A DNA stretch of 64,000 nucleotides from Clostridium acetobutylicum ATCC 824 (GCF_000008765.1 NC_003030.1:3876881-3940880); one strand, 5' to 3'. Positions 9,575-19,308 are shown, counted from the stretch's first letter. Numbers and translations are program-made. Notes: generated by a model not told the origin, from the letters alone.

Positions 9575-9986
9575 ATCTATCCCTCCTCTTATCGCTTATG
9601 CCTTCATCTTAACACCATATATATAAAATTTGAGTTAAGATTTTAAGAGCAGGTGTTAAGAAAGTATAAAGATTTCAAATGATAATGTTTTCAAGCTTTT
9701 ACGCAAAAAAGAGAAGATAAAATTCCACTTTATCTTCCCTTGATATTTCATTTAATTATTAAAAACTATTCTTGTTTCCCAGGAAATATATTATCTCTGT
9801 GCAAATTAAGAAGCTCTTACATATATCTTTCAGGTTTATTAAATAACAAAACAAGTTTTTATTCCCAATTTTAAAATATAATACTATAATTATTGTATAT
9901 AAACTATACATTTATATTAAGTACCGTATACCTATGAAAAGCTTTTTATCAATATAAAAAATATTTAATTATCAAGGAGATAAATT
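9575..9986. promoter_or_regulatory. Divergent intergenic region between kdpZ and the PBP gene
   Basis: The 412 bp between two divergent genes must hold both promoters. On the minus side it contains a perfect 9-bp inverted repeat, CTTAACACC (9608-9616) and GGTGTTAAG (9652-9660), 34-120 bp before kdpZ, which may bind KdpE or fold in RNA. A terminator-like hairpin lies at 9705-9739. On the plus side a TATAAT at 9885-9890 is a weak candidate -10 for the PBP gene. No known riboswitch was recognised; the sequence is too AT-rich for the c-di-AMP (ydaO) class. Confidence 0.5.
9705..9739 (-). terminator. Terminator-like hairpin in the kdp leader (possible attenuator)
   Basis: Arms 9711-9721 and 9729-9739 form an 11-bp stem with one G-U pair and a 7-nt loop. 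On the minus strand it is followed by six T residues (9705-9710). It points toward kdpZ and lies about 130 bp before it. No minus-strand gene precedes it, so it would act inside the kdp leader if transcription starts upstream. Confidence 0.6.
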
Positions 9987-12002
9987 ATGAAAAGAAAATA
10001 CTTGTTGCTTTTAACCCTTCTTTTAACAATTTCATTTACATTTGGATGCAGTTCTTCTGACACTCCAAAAGCCTCTTTTGAAAAATACATAAATGCTTGG
10101 AATAAAAATGACTATAAAACCATGTATAGTATCTTGAGTACAGATAGTAAAAAATCTATTTCTCAAAAAGATTTTGTATCAAGATACGAGAATATTTACG
10201 ATGGTATCGAATTAAACAAAATCTCTGTTATGCCAGAGTATCCAAGCTCCTATAAGAAAGATTCCAAGGGAAATGTACCTATCCCCTTTAAGGTCACAAT
10301 GAACACAGTTGCGGGCAAAGTAACCTTTAATGACACTGCTTCTTTTAAAGAATCCAATAATACTTGGTATTTAAATTGGAGCAGCGAAATGATTCATCCT
10401 GATTTAAAAAAAGGATATAAAATAAGAATTGAGAAAACTCCTGCTAAAAGAGGAGAAATCAAAGGTACAAATGGTTCATATCTAGCTCAAAATGGATATA
10501 TAGAGAATGTTGGTATAGTTCCTAATAAATTTACTGGAGATACTGAAGCTTCAAAAAAGCAGATTGCAGATATTTTACAAGTAGATGTTAACAGCATAAG
10601 TAAAAAGCTTTCAGCCTCTTATGTTCAGCCAGATATGTTTATATCAATTGCCAAATTATCTACAGATGATACGGACAAGATGTCAAACCTCTTAAAAATA
10701 CCAGGGATAATGATTACTAAAACACCTGCTAGAGTTTATCCTCTGAAAGAAAAAGCTGCAATGCTGACAGGCTATGTTCAAAACATAAGTGCAGATGAAT
10801 TAAAAAAGCTCAAAACTAAAGGTTATAGCAGAGACAATGTAATTGGAAAAGCTGGTCTTGAAAAAATATATGAGAAGCAGTTAAAAGCAACTGATGGAGC
10901 TGAAATTTACATTGATAGTAATTATGATAAAAAAATTAAAACCATAGCTAAAAAAGCTCCTAAGAACGGAAAAGATGTTAACTTAACTATAGATACTAAT
11001 ATACAAAGTTCATTGTACGATGAATACAAAGCTGATTCCGGAGCTTCTGTTGCATTAAATCCAAAAACTGGAGCAGTTCTCGCTCTTGTAAGTGCTCCTT
11101 CTTATAACCCTAATGATTTTGTTTTAGGTATGCCTAGTGATAAGTGGAACGCACTTCAAAATGACGCTAATAAACCTCTTTTAAATCGCTTTAAGACTAC
11201 CTTTGCACCTGGTTCAACCTTTAAACCAATAACAGCAGCTATTGCCCTTGATGCTGGAAAATTAAATATAGATGAAGATAAAAAAATCTCAGGATTAAAA
11301 TGGCAGGAAAACAGCAGTTGGGGAAATTATTTTGTCACAAGGGATGAAGCTTACTCAGAACCTGCTAATCTTGTAAATGCTCTTGTGCACTCAGATAATA
11401 TATACTTTGCTAAAACAGCTCTTGCTATTGGAAAGGACGCCTTTTTATCAGAAACAAAGAAGCTTGGTATTGGACAAAATCTGCCTTTCGAATATGGACT
11501 TGAAACCTCAAAAATAACCTCAAACGGTTCAATAAAAGATGATATTCAACTAGCAGATTCAGGCTACGGACAAGGCGAAGTTCTTATGAATCCAGTACAG
11601 CTTGCTTCAATTTATACCGCATTTGTAAACAATGGAAATATAGTTGCGCCTTATTTAAATTCTGATAAGGGAACTCAAAGCAAGGTTTTAATAAAGGATG
11701 CTTTTAAACCTGATACTATAAATACCATAATAAATGATCTTACACAAGTTGTTTCTAATCCAGAAGGTACAGGCCATGGTGCATACATGCCTGATTTACC
11801 TCTTGCAGGTAAAACTGGAACCGCAGAGATAAAGAAATCTCAAACAGATACTACAGGAACAGAAAATGGATGGTTTATAGCTGTAAATCCAAGCAATCCA
11901 AAGCTTTTAGTACTTGAAATGTACGAAAATGTAAAAGGAAAAGGCGGCAGTGGTTATGTTGTACCTAATGTAAAATCAATATTTCAGCAATTCGGTAAAT
12001 AG
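9987..12002 (+). CDS. MecA-like class B penicillin-binding protein (lipoprotein)
   Basis: This 671-residue protein has a lipoprotein-type signal with Cys21 (TFGCSSS), an NTF2-like MecA N-terminal domain (about 27-140), a PBP dimerisation region (about 150-310) and a transpeptidase domain. All three active-site motifs are intact: Ser410-Thr-Phe-Lys413, Ser469-Asp-Asn471 and Lys609-Thr-Gly-Thr612. It should crosslink peptidoglycan by D,D-transpeptidation outside the membrane. MecA-type architecture is associated with low beta-lactam affinity in staphylococci, but the sequence alone does not show resistance here. AAGGAG precedes the ATG. It is a single-gene unit closed by a strong terminator. 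Confidence 0.92.
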   Translation: MKRKYLLLLTLLLTISFTFGCSSSDTPKASFEKYINAWNKNDYKTMYSILSTDSKKSISQKDFVSRYENIYDGIELNKISVMPEYPSSYKKDSKGNVPIPFKVTMNTVAGKVTFNDTASFKESNNTWYLNWSSEMIHPDLKKGYKIRIEKTPAKRGEIKGTNGSYLAQNGYIENVGIVPNKFTGDTEASKKQIADILQVDVNSISKKLSASYVQPDMFISIAKLSTDDTDKMSNLLKIPGIMITKTPARVYPLKEKAAMLTGYVQNISADELKKLKTKGYSRDNVIGKAGLEKIYEKQLKATDGAEIYIDSNYDKKIKTIAKKAPKNGKDVNLTIDTNIQSSLYDEYKADSGASVALNPKTGAVLALVSAPSYNPNDFVLGMPSDKWNALQNDANKPLLNRFKTTFAPGSTFKPITAAIALDAGKLNIDEDKKISGLKWQENSSWGNYFVTRDEAYSEPANLVNALVHSDNIYFAKTALAIGKDAFLSETKKLGIGQNLPFEYGLETSKITSNGSIKDDIQLADSGYGQGEVLMNPVQLASIYTAFVNNGNIVAPYLNSDKGTQSKVLIKDAFKPDTINTIINDLTQVVSNPEGTGHGAYMPDLPLAGKTGTAEIKKSQTDTTGTENGWFIAVNPSNPKLLVLEMYENVKGKGGSGYVVPNVKSIFQQFGK

Positions 12003-12003
12003 T

Positions 12004-12042
12004 AAAATAGAGTTTTAGCACTTGGTGCTAAAACTCTATTTT
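12004..12042. terminator. Bidirectional terminator between the PBP and polygalacturonase genes
   Basis: A perfect 18-bp stem (12004-12021 with 12025-12042, loop TTG) is flanked by A-runs and T-runs. It can serve both convergent genes. Confidence 0.9.
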
Positions 12043-12076
12043 TTATGCGATATACAGCTTGAAAAGCTAATTTTTA

Positions 12077-13681
12077 CTAGGGCTGAGGTGTACAATTAAT
12101 GTATTTAACATTAGTGGTATTTGAGCTTGCCCATGGTGTATTGCCACTGTTAACAAATTTAACTCCTGTAAAAGTACTATCTTGAAGATAATTTATAGAT
12201 GCTCCCTTTTTACAATAATTTAATGTAATATTGTTTAAACTTAAGTTTGCATTATATTGTGATGGAAGAGCATTAACCCATATTCCGTAGCCTCCAGCTT
12301 TTTTACACATTATATTAGATAAAGTTACATCATGAAAATATCCAGGTACTGGTGCAGGATTATCAACATCTGTAAGACCGTAATTGCTATCAAAAGATAT
12401 TGCATCATTTACAATGTTCTCCATAGTAACATCTCTTACTGTTATATTTCTAGCTCCTCCGCCTATCTCTTTACTTGTTTTAAACCTAAGTCCTATATTA
12501 GTTCCATTGAAATCGCAGTCTTCAACTGAAACATTTTGAATCCAGGCTCCAGTATAACTACCAAAAACTACTCCTCCGTGTCCACGTCCAGTATTAGAAT
12601 TAAATATTCTTATATTATTATCAGGAATATTCTCTTTTACTGCATCAGCCCCATATCCAGCATTAAGGTTTATACAGTCGTCTCCGTTATCAAAATAGCT
12701 ATTGAATATGTTTGCTACACTAGTATTAGCTATATCTATACCATCTGCGTTGTGTATACCATAGGTTTTAACTGAAATCCCATCTACTGTTACATTTTTA
12801 CTATAGCTTATAAATATAGAGTGCTCTGATGGATTTACTATATTAACTCCACCAAGATAAAGACCTGTTACCCCTTTTGCTGTTATTAAATCGCCTCTTG
12901 CCTTATCTCCCTTTAAGTTTGTTTGAGCTTGTCCTAGCTTAGTGAGTTTTCCACTTGTATAGGTTCCTCCGCTCACTGTGCCATTTCCGTATATTTTAAC
13001 GTTAGAAATACTTCCATAGTTAGTTGTATAGGCATTTATTAAACCCATATAGTTGCTCGTAGTATAATATGGAAACCTCTTACTTGTAAATGCATAATCA
13101 TTAACATTATCGCTGCCAAGAAGTGTTCCATCTATTCTAAGTGACATATTACTCTTTAAATAAATTGCTCCTGATAGGAAAGTTCCCTGTGGAATTACAA
13201 CAGTGCCTCCGTCTGTACAAGCATTTATTGCAGCTTGAATCTTATCAGTATTTAAAGTTTTTCCATCTCCCACTGCTCCATATTTGGTTACATCAAAAAT
13301 TTGAGAGGTTGGTGTAGTGCTTTGTGTTATTACTGAACTATCTTCAGACTCTGTACTATCTGAATACTTAGCTCTAACCTTAAATGAATACGCTGTATTA
13401 GGCTTTAAATTTGTAACCGTATAATTTAGCTTCTTTGTATTAGCAGCTAAAGAATTATTTACGTACACATCATAACTTACAACCTTCGAGTAGTCAGTTG
13501 GTTTGTCCCATATTAACGTAATAGAACTATCTGAATAACCTAAATCAGGAACGATAACATTTTGAGGTACATTACTAGTATCAGCAGCTCTAACAATTTT
13601 CCCGTTAACGTTAACAAATAAAACGTTAAATAACAACGCAGTGGCAGCTAATATTGCTTGTAATTTATATTTCCCTAACAT
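12077..13681 (-). CDS. Secreted polygalacturonase (GH28) with N-terminal FN3 domain
   Basis: This 534-residue protein has a signal peptide (about 1-33), a fibronectin type III domain (about 40-120) and a GH28 right-handed beta-helix. Catalytic motifs are present: NADGIDIAN (the N-x-D element), GDDCINL (Asp pair), GRGHGG (the conserved His) and RFK. It should hydrolyse alpha-1,4-galacturonan of pectin outside the cell. FN3 domains in such enzymes usually act as spacers or aids to binding. AAAGGAGG precedes the ATG. It stands alone, convergent with the PBP gene, and fits a plant-polysaccharide-degrading saccharolytic clostridium. Confidence 0.93.
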   Translation of the reverse strand: MLGKYKLQAILAATALLFNVLFVNVNGKIVRAADTSNVPQNVIVPDLGYSDSSITLIWDKPTDYSKVVSYDVYVNNSLAANTKKLNYTVTNLKPNTAYSFKVRAKYSDSTESEDSSVITQSTTPTSQIFDVTKYGAVGDGKTLNTDKIQAAINACTDGGTVVIPQGTFLSGAIYLKSNMSLRIDGTLLGSDNVNDYAFTSKRFPYYTTSNYMGLINAYTTNYGSISNVKIYGNGTVSGGTYTSGKLTKLGQAQTNLKGDKARGDLITAKGVTGLYLGGVNIVNPSEHSIFISYSKNVTVDGISVKTYGIHNADGIDIANTSVANIFNSYFDNGDDCINLNAGYGADAVKENIPDNNIRIFNSNTGRGHGGVVFGSYTGAWIQNVSVEDCDFNGTNIGLRFKTSKEIGGGARNITVRDVTMENIVNDAISFDSNYGLTDVDNPAPVPGYFHDVTLSNIMCKKAGGYGIWVNALPSQYNANLSLNNITLNYCKKGASINYLQDSTFTGVKFVNSGNTPWASSNTTNVKYINCTPQP

Positions 13682-13837
13682 TCTAAATTCCTCCTTTAAT
13701 TTGGTACTGTAACTACATTTTACTAACTATTAATTTCTCATTCAAGTTCTTTAAAAATGACATAGTTTTATTACTATAAGAATACCTTTACTTAACTATG
13801 CCATACGTATTCTTTCTATTCTGTTAATCCTTTTTCC

Positions 13838-14122
13838 TTACTTTTTTCTAGGATTTTTAGGAAACCATCCCTTTTGTACTCTCTTCTCCTGCTCAAATAT
13901 CTCTTTAATACTCCATATACAAGTAGCCCCAATTATGCCCATTATTGCAGCTGCTACAGTTTGCTTTTGAAATAGAGATATTATTATAAAAATAATCCCT
14001 AAAATCAAAAACAATGGCCATATATTTTTTGTTAGATAATACTCCAATTTAATTACAATAGGATGAAATATTCCTATAATAAAAAATGAAATTGCCGCAA
14101 TTATAATCCCCTCAAAATTCAT
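13838..14122 (-). CDS. DUF4491 family small membrane protein
   Basis: This 94-residue protein has three hydrophobic segments and the conserved features I associate with DUF4491: GIFHPIVIKLEYY near the N-terminus and CIWSIKEIFEQEKRVQKGWFPKNP at the end (written here as two motifs, IWSIKEIFEQEKRV and GWFPKNP). Function is unknown. It lies 13 bp after the hydrolase gene and is probably cotranscribed with it, so it may belong to the same TetR-controlled unit. Confidence 0.7.
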   Translation of the reverse strand: MNFEGIIIAAISFFIIGIFHPIVIKLEYYLTKNIWPLFLILGIIFIIISLFQKQTVAAAIMGIIGATCIWSIKEIFEQEKRVQKGWFPKNPRKK

Positions 14123-14135
14123 AAAAACTCCCCCT

Positions 14136-14873
14136 CTATAAATTTCGCCAAATATTTTTCTTTAATCTACCTACAGAAAACTCTCCTCCATGAGCCGGAT
14201 ATACCTTTTTAACTCCCACTTTTATCATTTTGTCCCAACTTTCATAGTACTGTTTCTTATCCATGATAAAAATAACACAATTCTTAGTACCACAGAGTTT
14301 AAGCATATTGGCAGCTGCATCCCCTACAAAACAATCTCCATCTTCAAATAATATAGAAATTGAATCAATAGTATGTCCTGGAGTTTCAATAATCTTTCCA
14401 GGCAAATCTATGCCAAGCTCCCTTAAAGTAACCTCTCCTGTAAAAATAATATCGTTATTTCTACTTTCATATGGTGGAAACTTAAGATTATTTTCTTTCT
14501 TTACTCCCAAAACCTTTGAAACATACATATTCTTATATCTAATTAAAAACTCTATTCTTTTATTTATAAGTCCTCCTCCGTGTGTTTGATCATTTTCCCC
14601 TACTTTAATAAGTTCGTTTGTTTTATCCGACATAACAACCCTAATATCTTTATTCTCACTTACCAATTTATTTAAAAATCCTACGTGATCATCATGATGA
14701 TGCGTTAATATTACATATGAAATTTCATTAATTTTAATACCATTTTCCTTTAGTCTTTTGAGAAAAAGCTTCCAATCCTCTTTGTATCCTGTATCAATCA
14801 AAACATATCTATTTTCATTTATCCTCAAAAGGTAGTCATTGGTTACACTTAACTTTAACTTAGTTGTTATCAT
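14136..14873 (-). CDS. Metallo-beta-lactamase-fold hydrolase
   Basis: This 245-residue hydrolase of the MBL superfamily carries the metal-binding motif HHHDDH within ILTHHHDDHVGF, a later GHT, an Asp in the GDAA segment and a C-terminal PAHGG. Substrate is unknown; relatives hydrolyse lactones, thioesters or similar compounds. I placed the start at 14873 because GGAGG lies 7 bases upstream; an upstream in-frame ATG at 14912 falls inside the operator. Its promoter (TTGACT, 17 bp, AGTATA read on plus, meaning TATACT on minus) is followed at once by a putative TetR operator. Confidence 0.85.
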   Translation of the reverse strand: MITTKLKLSVTNDYLLRINENRYVLIDTGYKEDWKLFLKRLKENGIKINEISYVILTHHHDDHVGFLNKLVSENKDIRVVMSDKTNELIKVGENDQTHGGGLINKRIEFLIRYKNMYVSKVLGVKKENNLKFPPYESRNNDIIFTGEVTLRELGIDLPGKIIETPGHTIDSISILFEDGDCFVGDAAANMLKLCGTKNCVIFIMDKKQYYESWDKMIKVGVKKVYPAHGGEFSVGRLKKNIWRNL

Positions 14874-14893
14874 ATAATCATCCTCCCATTTAA

Positions 14894-14909
14894 AATACGA
14901 GCTCATATT
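14894..14909. promoter_or_regulatory. Putative TetR-family operator, copy 1
   Basis: AATACGAGCTCATATT is a near-perfect palindrome lying just downstream of the -10 box of the hydrolase promoter, where a bound repressor would block transcription. A second copy lies exactly 63 bp away. Confidence 0.65.
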
Positions 14910-14918
14910 CATATTTTA

Positions 14919-14947
14919 AGTATACTCTTCTCTTTCCATTCAGTCAA
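14919..14947 (-). promoter_or_regulatory. Sigma-A-type promoter of the hydrolase gene
   Basis: On the minus strand, TTGACT (14942-14947), a 17-bp spacer and TATACT (14919-14924) form a near-consensus promoter about 45 bp before the chosen start codon. Confidence 0.8.
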
Positions 14948-14956
14948 TATAATATG

Positions 14957-14972
14957 AATACAAGCTCACATT
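14957..14972. promoter_or_regulatory. Putative TetR-family operator, copy 2
   Basis: AATACAAGCTCACATT matches copy 1 at 14 of 16 positions. It lies 3 bp upstream of the -35 box of the regulator gene and between the two divergent promoters. Confidence 0.6.
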
Positions 14973-14975
14973 ATA

Positions 14976-15004
14976 TTGACTATGATATACCTTAATGATA
15001 AAAT
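14976..15004 (+). promoter_or_regulatory. Sigma-A-type promoter of the TetR gene
   Basis: TTGACT (14976-14981), a 17-bp spacer and TAAAAT (14999-15004) form a good promoter about 38 bp before the TTG start. Confidence 0.75.
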
Positions 15005-15042
15005 ATTCGCATAGAAACCTAACAATTGGAGGATAATTTAAA

Positions 15043-15633
15043 TTGAGAAATCCTAAACAAACACGTGGAAAACAGACTAAAAGTAAAATAATAAACGCAG
15101 CTTTTGAACTTTTTTCAGAGAAAGGTTACACTGGCACAAGTTCTAATGAAATTGCTTCAAGAGCTGAGGTTGCAATAGGAAGCTTTTATTCTTACTTTAA
15201 GGATAAAAAACAACTTTTTATAGAGGTTTTAAAAGATTACTATGATAACATATCAAAAATATCATTTTCAAATATAAACGGCACTATCTCTAACCTCGAT
15301 GATTTTTTGTATGAATCCATAAAAATTGCGCTTAAGGCTCATGAATACCATCCTGAATTTCATAGGGAAGTCAACATAATGGAGTTAGCTGATGATGATA
15401 TAAAGAAATTAATTGTGGGTTATGAGAAGGTAAAGTTTGATTCTTTTAAGAAACTAGTTGAACCTTACAAAAATGAATTTAAAAATCTTAATTTTAATGA
15501 AGCTCTATTTCTTATATATACTACAATTGAAAATACAGTTCACGTAATTACATTCTCAACAGACACTAATTTGAACAAAGAAACTCTAATTAAAGAACTG
15601 ATATCAATGATAAAAAGCTATATTAATGCATAA
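15043..15633 (+). CDS. TetR/AcrR-family transcriptional regulator
   Basis: This 196-residue regulator has an N-terminal helix-turn-helix (about 10-56: FSEKGYTGTSSNEIASRAEV, then GSFYSYFKDKKQLF) and a ligand-binding helical C-terminal domain. It starts at TTG, with GGAGG 10 bases upstream. It is divergent from the MBL hydrolase, and both promoters carry copies of the same palindromic site, so it most likely represses the hydrolase and itself until an unknown ligand binds. Confidence 0.9.
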   Translation: MRNPKQTRGKQTKSKIINAAFELFSEKGYTGTSSNEIASRAEVAIGSFYSYFKDKKQLFIEVLKDYYDNISKISFSNINGTISNLDDFLYESIKIALKAHEYHPEFHREVNIMELADDDIKKLIVGYEKVKFDSFKKLVEPYKNEFKNLNFNEALFLIYTTIENTVHVITFSTDTNLNKETLIKELISMIKSYINA

Positions 15634-15914
15634 AAAAATGCAGCACTAGATATAGGAAAATCATGTGTAAGATTACTCTTACCTTGATTTCTTCTCTATT
15701 CTTGATGCTGCTGAATTTATGAGACGGAAGCTACCAAGATATGTCTTCATAAATTCATCAAAGGAGAAACAACAATAACTTTACACTTATAAATCAACAA
15801 AATTAACTAGGCTCATTTCACTTATTATTATATAGCCTAAATGTTACATCCGTTTTAACAAAATGATGCTTAAGGTTAATTCCATGTTAATATATGTTTA
15901 CTTTTAGCATTTAT
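15634..15914. other. Non-coding region after the TetR gene
   Basis: No intact gene is visible. A plus-strand frame around 15680-15780 is open for about 33 codons (LDFFSILDAAEF...) but has no start or ribosome-binding site and no recognisable homologue, so I treat it as chance or a very old remnant. Confidence 0.3.
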
Positions 15915-18023
15915 CTAAACTTTAAATTTTTCTATAAGAAGCTCTAATTCATCGGCTTTTTTGTTAAGTACACTAGCTAAGGAAGACACTTGTTCCATTG
16001 CTGCAAGCTCTTCTTGTGAAGCTGTTGCTACTTCTTGTGCACTAGTTGAAAAATCTCCAGCTATTCGTCTTACTTCCTTAACTGTAGTGGTTACTTTCTC
16101 AGAATGACTAAATATAGTTTCTGATACTCCTGTCACACCTTTTATTTGATCTGTTATACTTCTTATAGCTTCTAGTATCTTTTTAAAATCTTCTCCTGCC
16201 TCACCTACTACCTTTAAGCCTTCATTAACATTCTTTGTAACAACATCCATCTTACTTATTGAATCAGCACTTTCCTGTTGTATCAAATGTATTATTTCTG
16301 AAATTTTATTTGCCGAAGAAGACGACTGTTCAGCTAACTTTCTTACTTCATCAGCAACAACAGAAAAACCCTTACCTGCTTCCCCTGCCCTTGCTGCTTC
16401 TATTGATGCGTTTAGCGCTAATAAATTAGTTTCATTTGCTATATCTGTAATTGTATCGATAATTTGTCCTATATTTTTTGATTTCTCTCCTAAACTATAA
16501 ATAGTAGAATTAGATTCCTTAACAGAATTATTTATATTATTCATCATGCTAACTGTTTCAAGCACAGATTCATTACCCTTTATAGCAAACTCGTTCATTT
16601 CATTTGAAGCAAATAGAACTTTATTTGATTGTTCTGCAATATACTCTATATCCTTTGACATCTTCTCAATTGCTTCAAAGGCATCTTTTGAAATTTGCAG
16701 CTGTGAATCTGCTCCTTCTGCAACATTTTGAATTGAATTTGCAACATCATTTGCAGCATTAGCTGTTTCTTCTGTGGTCTTAGCTAAAGTTTGTGTTGAA
16801 TTAATAACCTCACTAGAAACATCTTTACTTGCCATAATCATAGAAGAAAAAGACTTTAGCATATTATTTAATGCGTTTACTATAAGACCTGTTTCATCCT
16901 TAGTATCATGTACTATACCTTCATCTAACTTTCCTTCTGCAATTCTGCTTGTACCTTCTTCGATTAATTTTATTGTTCCTTTTATACCTTGATAGAAGGA
17001 TATAAATAGATAAATTAACACAAGCATTGTTAAAACCGAAATCAATAATACAAAAGTTCGTACATTTCTAGCAAAACTATTATCTAACTTTAATGCATTC
17101 ATTAGCTCAGAAGATTCATTTCCTATTAATGAGTATATATCTTCTACAGTCTTAGTAGCCGTATTGTAATATTCTTCTGAATCTATAGTTATTTCACTTT
17201 TATTTAATAATTCATTATTTATTATATTAATTAAACTTTTTGAACTACCAAATACCTTTGTTGTCTCTGAACTCAACTTTTCCTTTAATTCAGGCATGGT
17301 TTTATATACTATATCCATACCTCTTATGGAAGAATTCAAATTATTTGTTGCAGCTTGAGATAAATATAGAAGTTTAGATTTTTCTTCACTTGTTATTGAT
17401 TTTTTAGCTGCTGCACCTGCTCCCACACCTCTTGCTAATCCCATGTTTTCAGCTACCATCGGTAGTCTATTTACTATCGTATCTACCAAATAAAATCTAT
17501 CTATCTTTTTCTCTAGTACTAAATTTGACCTATCTGAAATATCATAATTAAGCTGCATTATTTTGTTTATTAAAACAATATGCTTGTCAATAACCTCTTT
17601 GCCTTTGTATTTCGTATCTTCTATTTTCAGTAAAGACCAATCATTTTTTATGTTGTTCCATTCATCATTAACATCAATTTTAGTTTTATATTCTTCATTT
17701 AATTTATTTATAGCTGTTATGTCACTTTTTACCTCTGCCTCTTTTGCAATTATCTTATCCTTAACTGTTACGTTTCCATTTATGAACATCAGAGTTAAGC
17801 CTCTGTGCTGCTGTACATGCTTTAATAAAAGGGTTGTTTCATTAATATAGTTTAGTCCTTTAATTTGCTTATCACTTACTGTAACATCATTATTAAGCTG
17901 ATTAATAAGAAAAGTGAGTATTGCAACAAGTGGTACCAAAAATACCATGAAAATCAACAAAAATTTTTTAGAATACTTTAACTTATTCATAAGCCTAATT
18001 CCGGGGTAAAAAATCCTCTTCAT
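15915..18023 (-). CDS. Methyl-accepting chemotaxis protein with NIT-like sensor
   Basis: This 702-residue chemoreceptor has a membrane helix (about 22-42), an extracytoplasmic helical sensor, a second helix (about 322-344), a HAMP domain and a cytoplasmic signalling region. The sensor contains [16 protein letters not shown], which resembles the nitrate/nitrite-sensing (NIT) domain. The hairpin tip is clear ([35 protein letters not shown]). It would relay ligand binding to CheA/CheW; the ligand is not known. AGGAGG precedes the ATG at about 8 bases. It stands alone with no chemotaxis genes next to it. Confidence 0.9.
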   Translation of the reverse strand: MKRIFYPGIRLMNKLKYSKKFLLIFMVFLVPLVAILTFLINQLNNDVTVSDKQIKGLNYINETTLLLKHVQQHRGLTLMFINGNVTVKDKIIAKEAEVKSDITAINKLNEEYKTKIDVNDEWNNIKNDWSLLKIEDTKYKGKEVIDKHIVLINKIMQLNYDISDRSNLVLEKKIDRFYLVDTIVNRLPMVAENMGLARGVGAGAAAKKSITSEEKSKLLYLSQAATNNLNSSIRGMDIVYKTMPELKEKLSSETTKVFGSSKSLINIINNELLNKSEITIDSEEYYNTATKTVEDIYSLIGNESSELMNALKLDNSFARNVRTFVLLISVLTMLVLIYLFISFYQGIKGTIKLIEEGTSRIAEGKLDEGIVHDTKDETGLIVNALNNMLKSFSSMIMASKDVSSEVINSTQTLAKTTEETANAANDVANSIQNVAEGADSQLQISKDAFEAIEKMSKDIEYIAEQSNKVLFASNEMNEFAIKGNESVLETVSMMNNINNSVKESNSTIYSLGEKSKNIGQIIDTITDIANETNLLALNASIEAARAGEAGKGFSVVADEVRKLAEQSSSSANKISEIIHLIQQESADSISKMDVVTKNVNEGLKVVGEAGEDFKKILEAIRSITDQIKGVTGVSETIFSHSEKVTTTVKEVRRIAGDFSTSAQEVATASQEELAAMEQVSSLASVLNKKADELELLIEKFKV

Positions 18024-18176
18024 GTATTTTTCCTCCTAATTTTTAATTGCCCATAGGAGATTTATCGTCTTTTATATAAAATAACTAATACATTTTAATT
18101 ACTTGGCTTAACTTAACAAAATTTTTGTCGTTATTTGTCAACGTTTTCACCCCTCTTATTACTCATGTCCCTAATT

Positions 18177-18590
18177 TTATTCTTCATAGCTTAATTGCCA
18201 CTCTATTCCAAACTTATCTACTACATATCCATAACACTTGCTCCAAAAAGTTTCTTGAAGCTCCATCAATACAGTGCCTTTTTCCTTTAACCTATTAAAA
18301 ATCAACTTAAGTTCATCAATATCATTGATTATAACTACAAGGCTTATATTATTTCCAACAACTAACTTCATACCTGGAACAATATCAGAAAACATTATAG
18401 TGCTTCCTTTTACTTCAAGCGCAGCATTAAGTACTAAATTTTTTGTTTCTTCATTAAATTTAGCCCCTTCTTTAGGAGGCATATCACCATATACCATAAT
18501 TTTAGGTTTCTTTGTTTCAAAAACTTCAGCATAAAATTCAACAGCTTCACGACAGTTTCCATCGAAATTTATATACGCTTGTATTGCCAT
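18177..18590 (-). CDS. VOC-fold (PhnB/glyoxalase-like) protein
   Basis: This 137-residue protein of the PhnB-like branch of the vicinal-oxygen-chelate fold begins with the typical INFDGNCREAVEFYAEVF and ends with FGIEWQLSYEE. Members are often of unknown function; no substrate can be read from the sequence. Its start overlaps the stop of the SRPBCC gene by one base, so the two are translated from one message. Confidence 0.8.
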   Translation of the reverse strand: MAIQAYINFDGNCREAVEFYAEVFETKKPKIMVYGDMPPKEGAKFNEETKNLVLNAALEVKGSTIMFSDIVPGMKLVVGNNISLVVIINDIDELKLIFNRLKEKGTVLMELQETFWSKCYGYVVDKFGIEWQLSYEE

Positions 18591-19045
18591 TATTTCTCCC
18601 TTCCTCTTAACTTATTTTCCTCAACATATTTTTTAAAATTATCTAAAATCGCTTGCCAACCTTTTTGCTGCAGGTCAATAGGATTACTTTTTTCTGCTTC
18701 AAAGCTTTCAACTATATAGGTTTTATCTTTCTCTGGCTTAAAAGTAATTTCAACACTCCTATCATCATCCATTATGTAGGAAATAAACTCATATAACCTT
18801 ACTTTATTATATGTTCCGCCAAAATCAAACCCAAAGCTGCCATCCTTTGCTTCCATTTTAGAAACAAACCTTCCTCCCACTCTTAAATCATTTTTAGCTT
18901 CTGTAGTGTGCCAATCATCGGAGGCATGATTCCAACTCTTTATATGTTCTGGTTCTGTCCAAGCCTCCCACACCATATCTATAGGAGCATTAACAGTGGT
19001 TTCTATAGTTATTTTTATACTATTATCTACTGCTATATTAATCAT
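18590..19045 (-). CDS. SRPBCC/AHSA1 domain protein
   Basis: This 151-residue protein has the AHSA1-type START-like fold: INAPIDMVWEAWTEPEHIKSW-like opening (here VNAPIDMVWEAWTEPEHIK) and a C-terminal GWQAILDNFKKYVEE helix. Such proteins bind hydrophobic ligands; the function here is unknown. Pairing with a VOC protein is common in Firmicutes. The GGAG lies almost touching the ATG, so the start may be imprecise by a few residues. Confidence 0.8.
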   Translation of the reverse strand: MINIAVDNSIKITIETTVNAPIDMVWEAWTEPEHIKSWNHASDDWHTTEAKNDLRVGGRFVSKMEAKDGSFGFDFGGTYNKVRLYEFISYIMDDDRSVEITFKPEKDKTYIVESFEAEKSNPIDLQQKGWQAILDNFKKYVEENKLRGREK

Positions 19046-19136
19046 CTCCTCTGCTTTTATATTCTTTATGTAGTTCTTTTGTTAATATATCCTCTATTTA
19101 ATTGAATTATCCTTATGAATTTTATTAATTAAAATA

Positions 19137-19179
19137 AAAAGTGCTCATAACGCTTTAACTTATCGTTATGAACACTTTT
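19137..19179. terminator. Strong hairpin, likely terminator
   Basis: Sixteen-base arms (19137-19152 and 19164-19179) pair with a single wobble or mismatch. T-rich sequence follows on both strands (TTTTGTTTT on plus, TTTTTATTTT on minus). It lies between two gene starts, so which transcript it ends is unclear. Confidence 0.5.
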
Positions 19180-19308
19180 GTTTTAAGTCCTCTTATTTTA
19201 CTTCTGGCTTATTCTATTGCAATATAACTATGTAGAAAAAAAGGCTATTTTGTGTTATAATTCATACACAAGTTTTTCACTATATTTTACCAACCAAGGA
19301 GGCTTTTA

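Noticed and set aside
9740..9986. A c-di-AMP (ydaO) riboswitch ahead of kdp
   Set aside because: The leader is too AT-rich and lacks the conserved GC-rich core of that class.
15650..15780. Short gene behind the TetR regulator
   Set aside because: The open stretch of about 33 codons lacks a start codon, a ribosome-binding site and any recognisable family.
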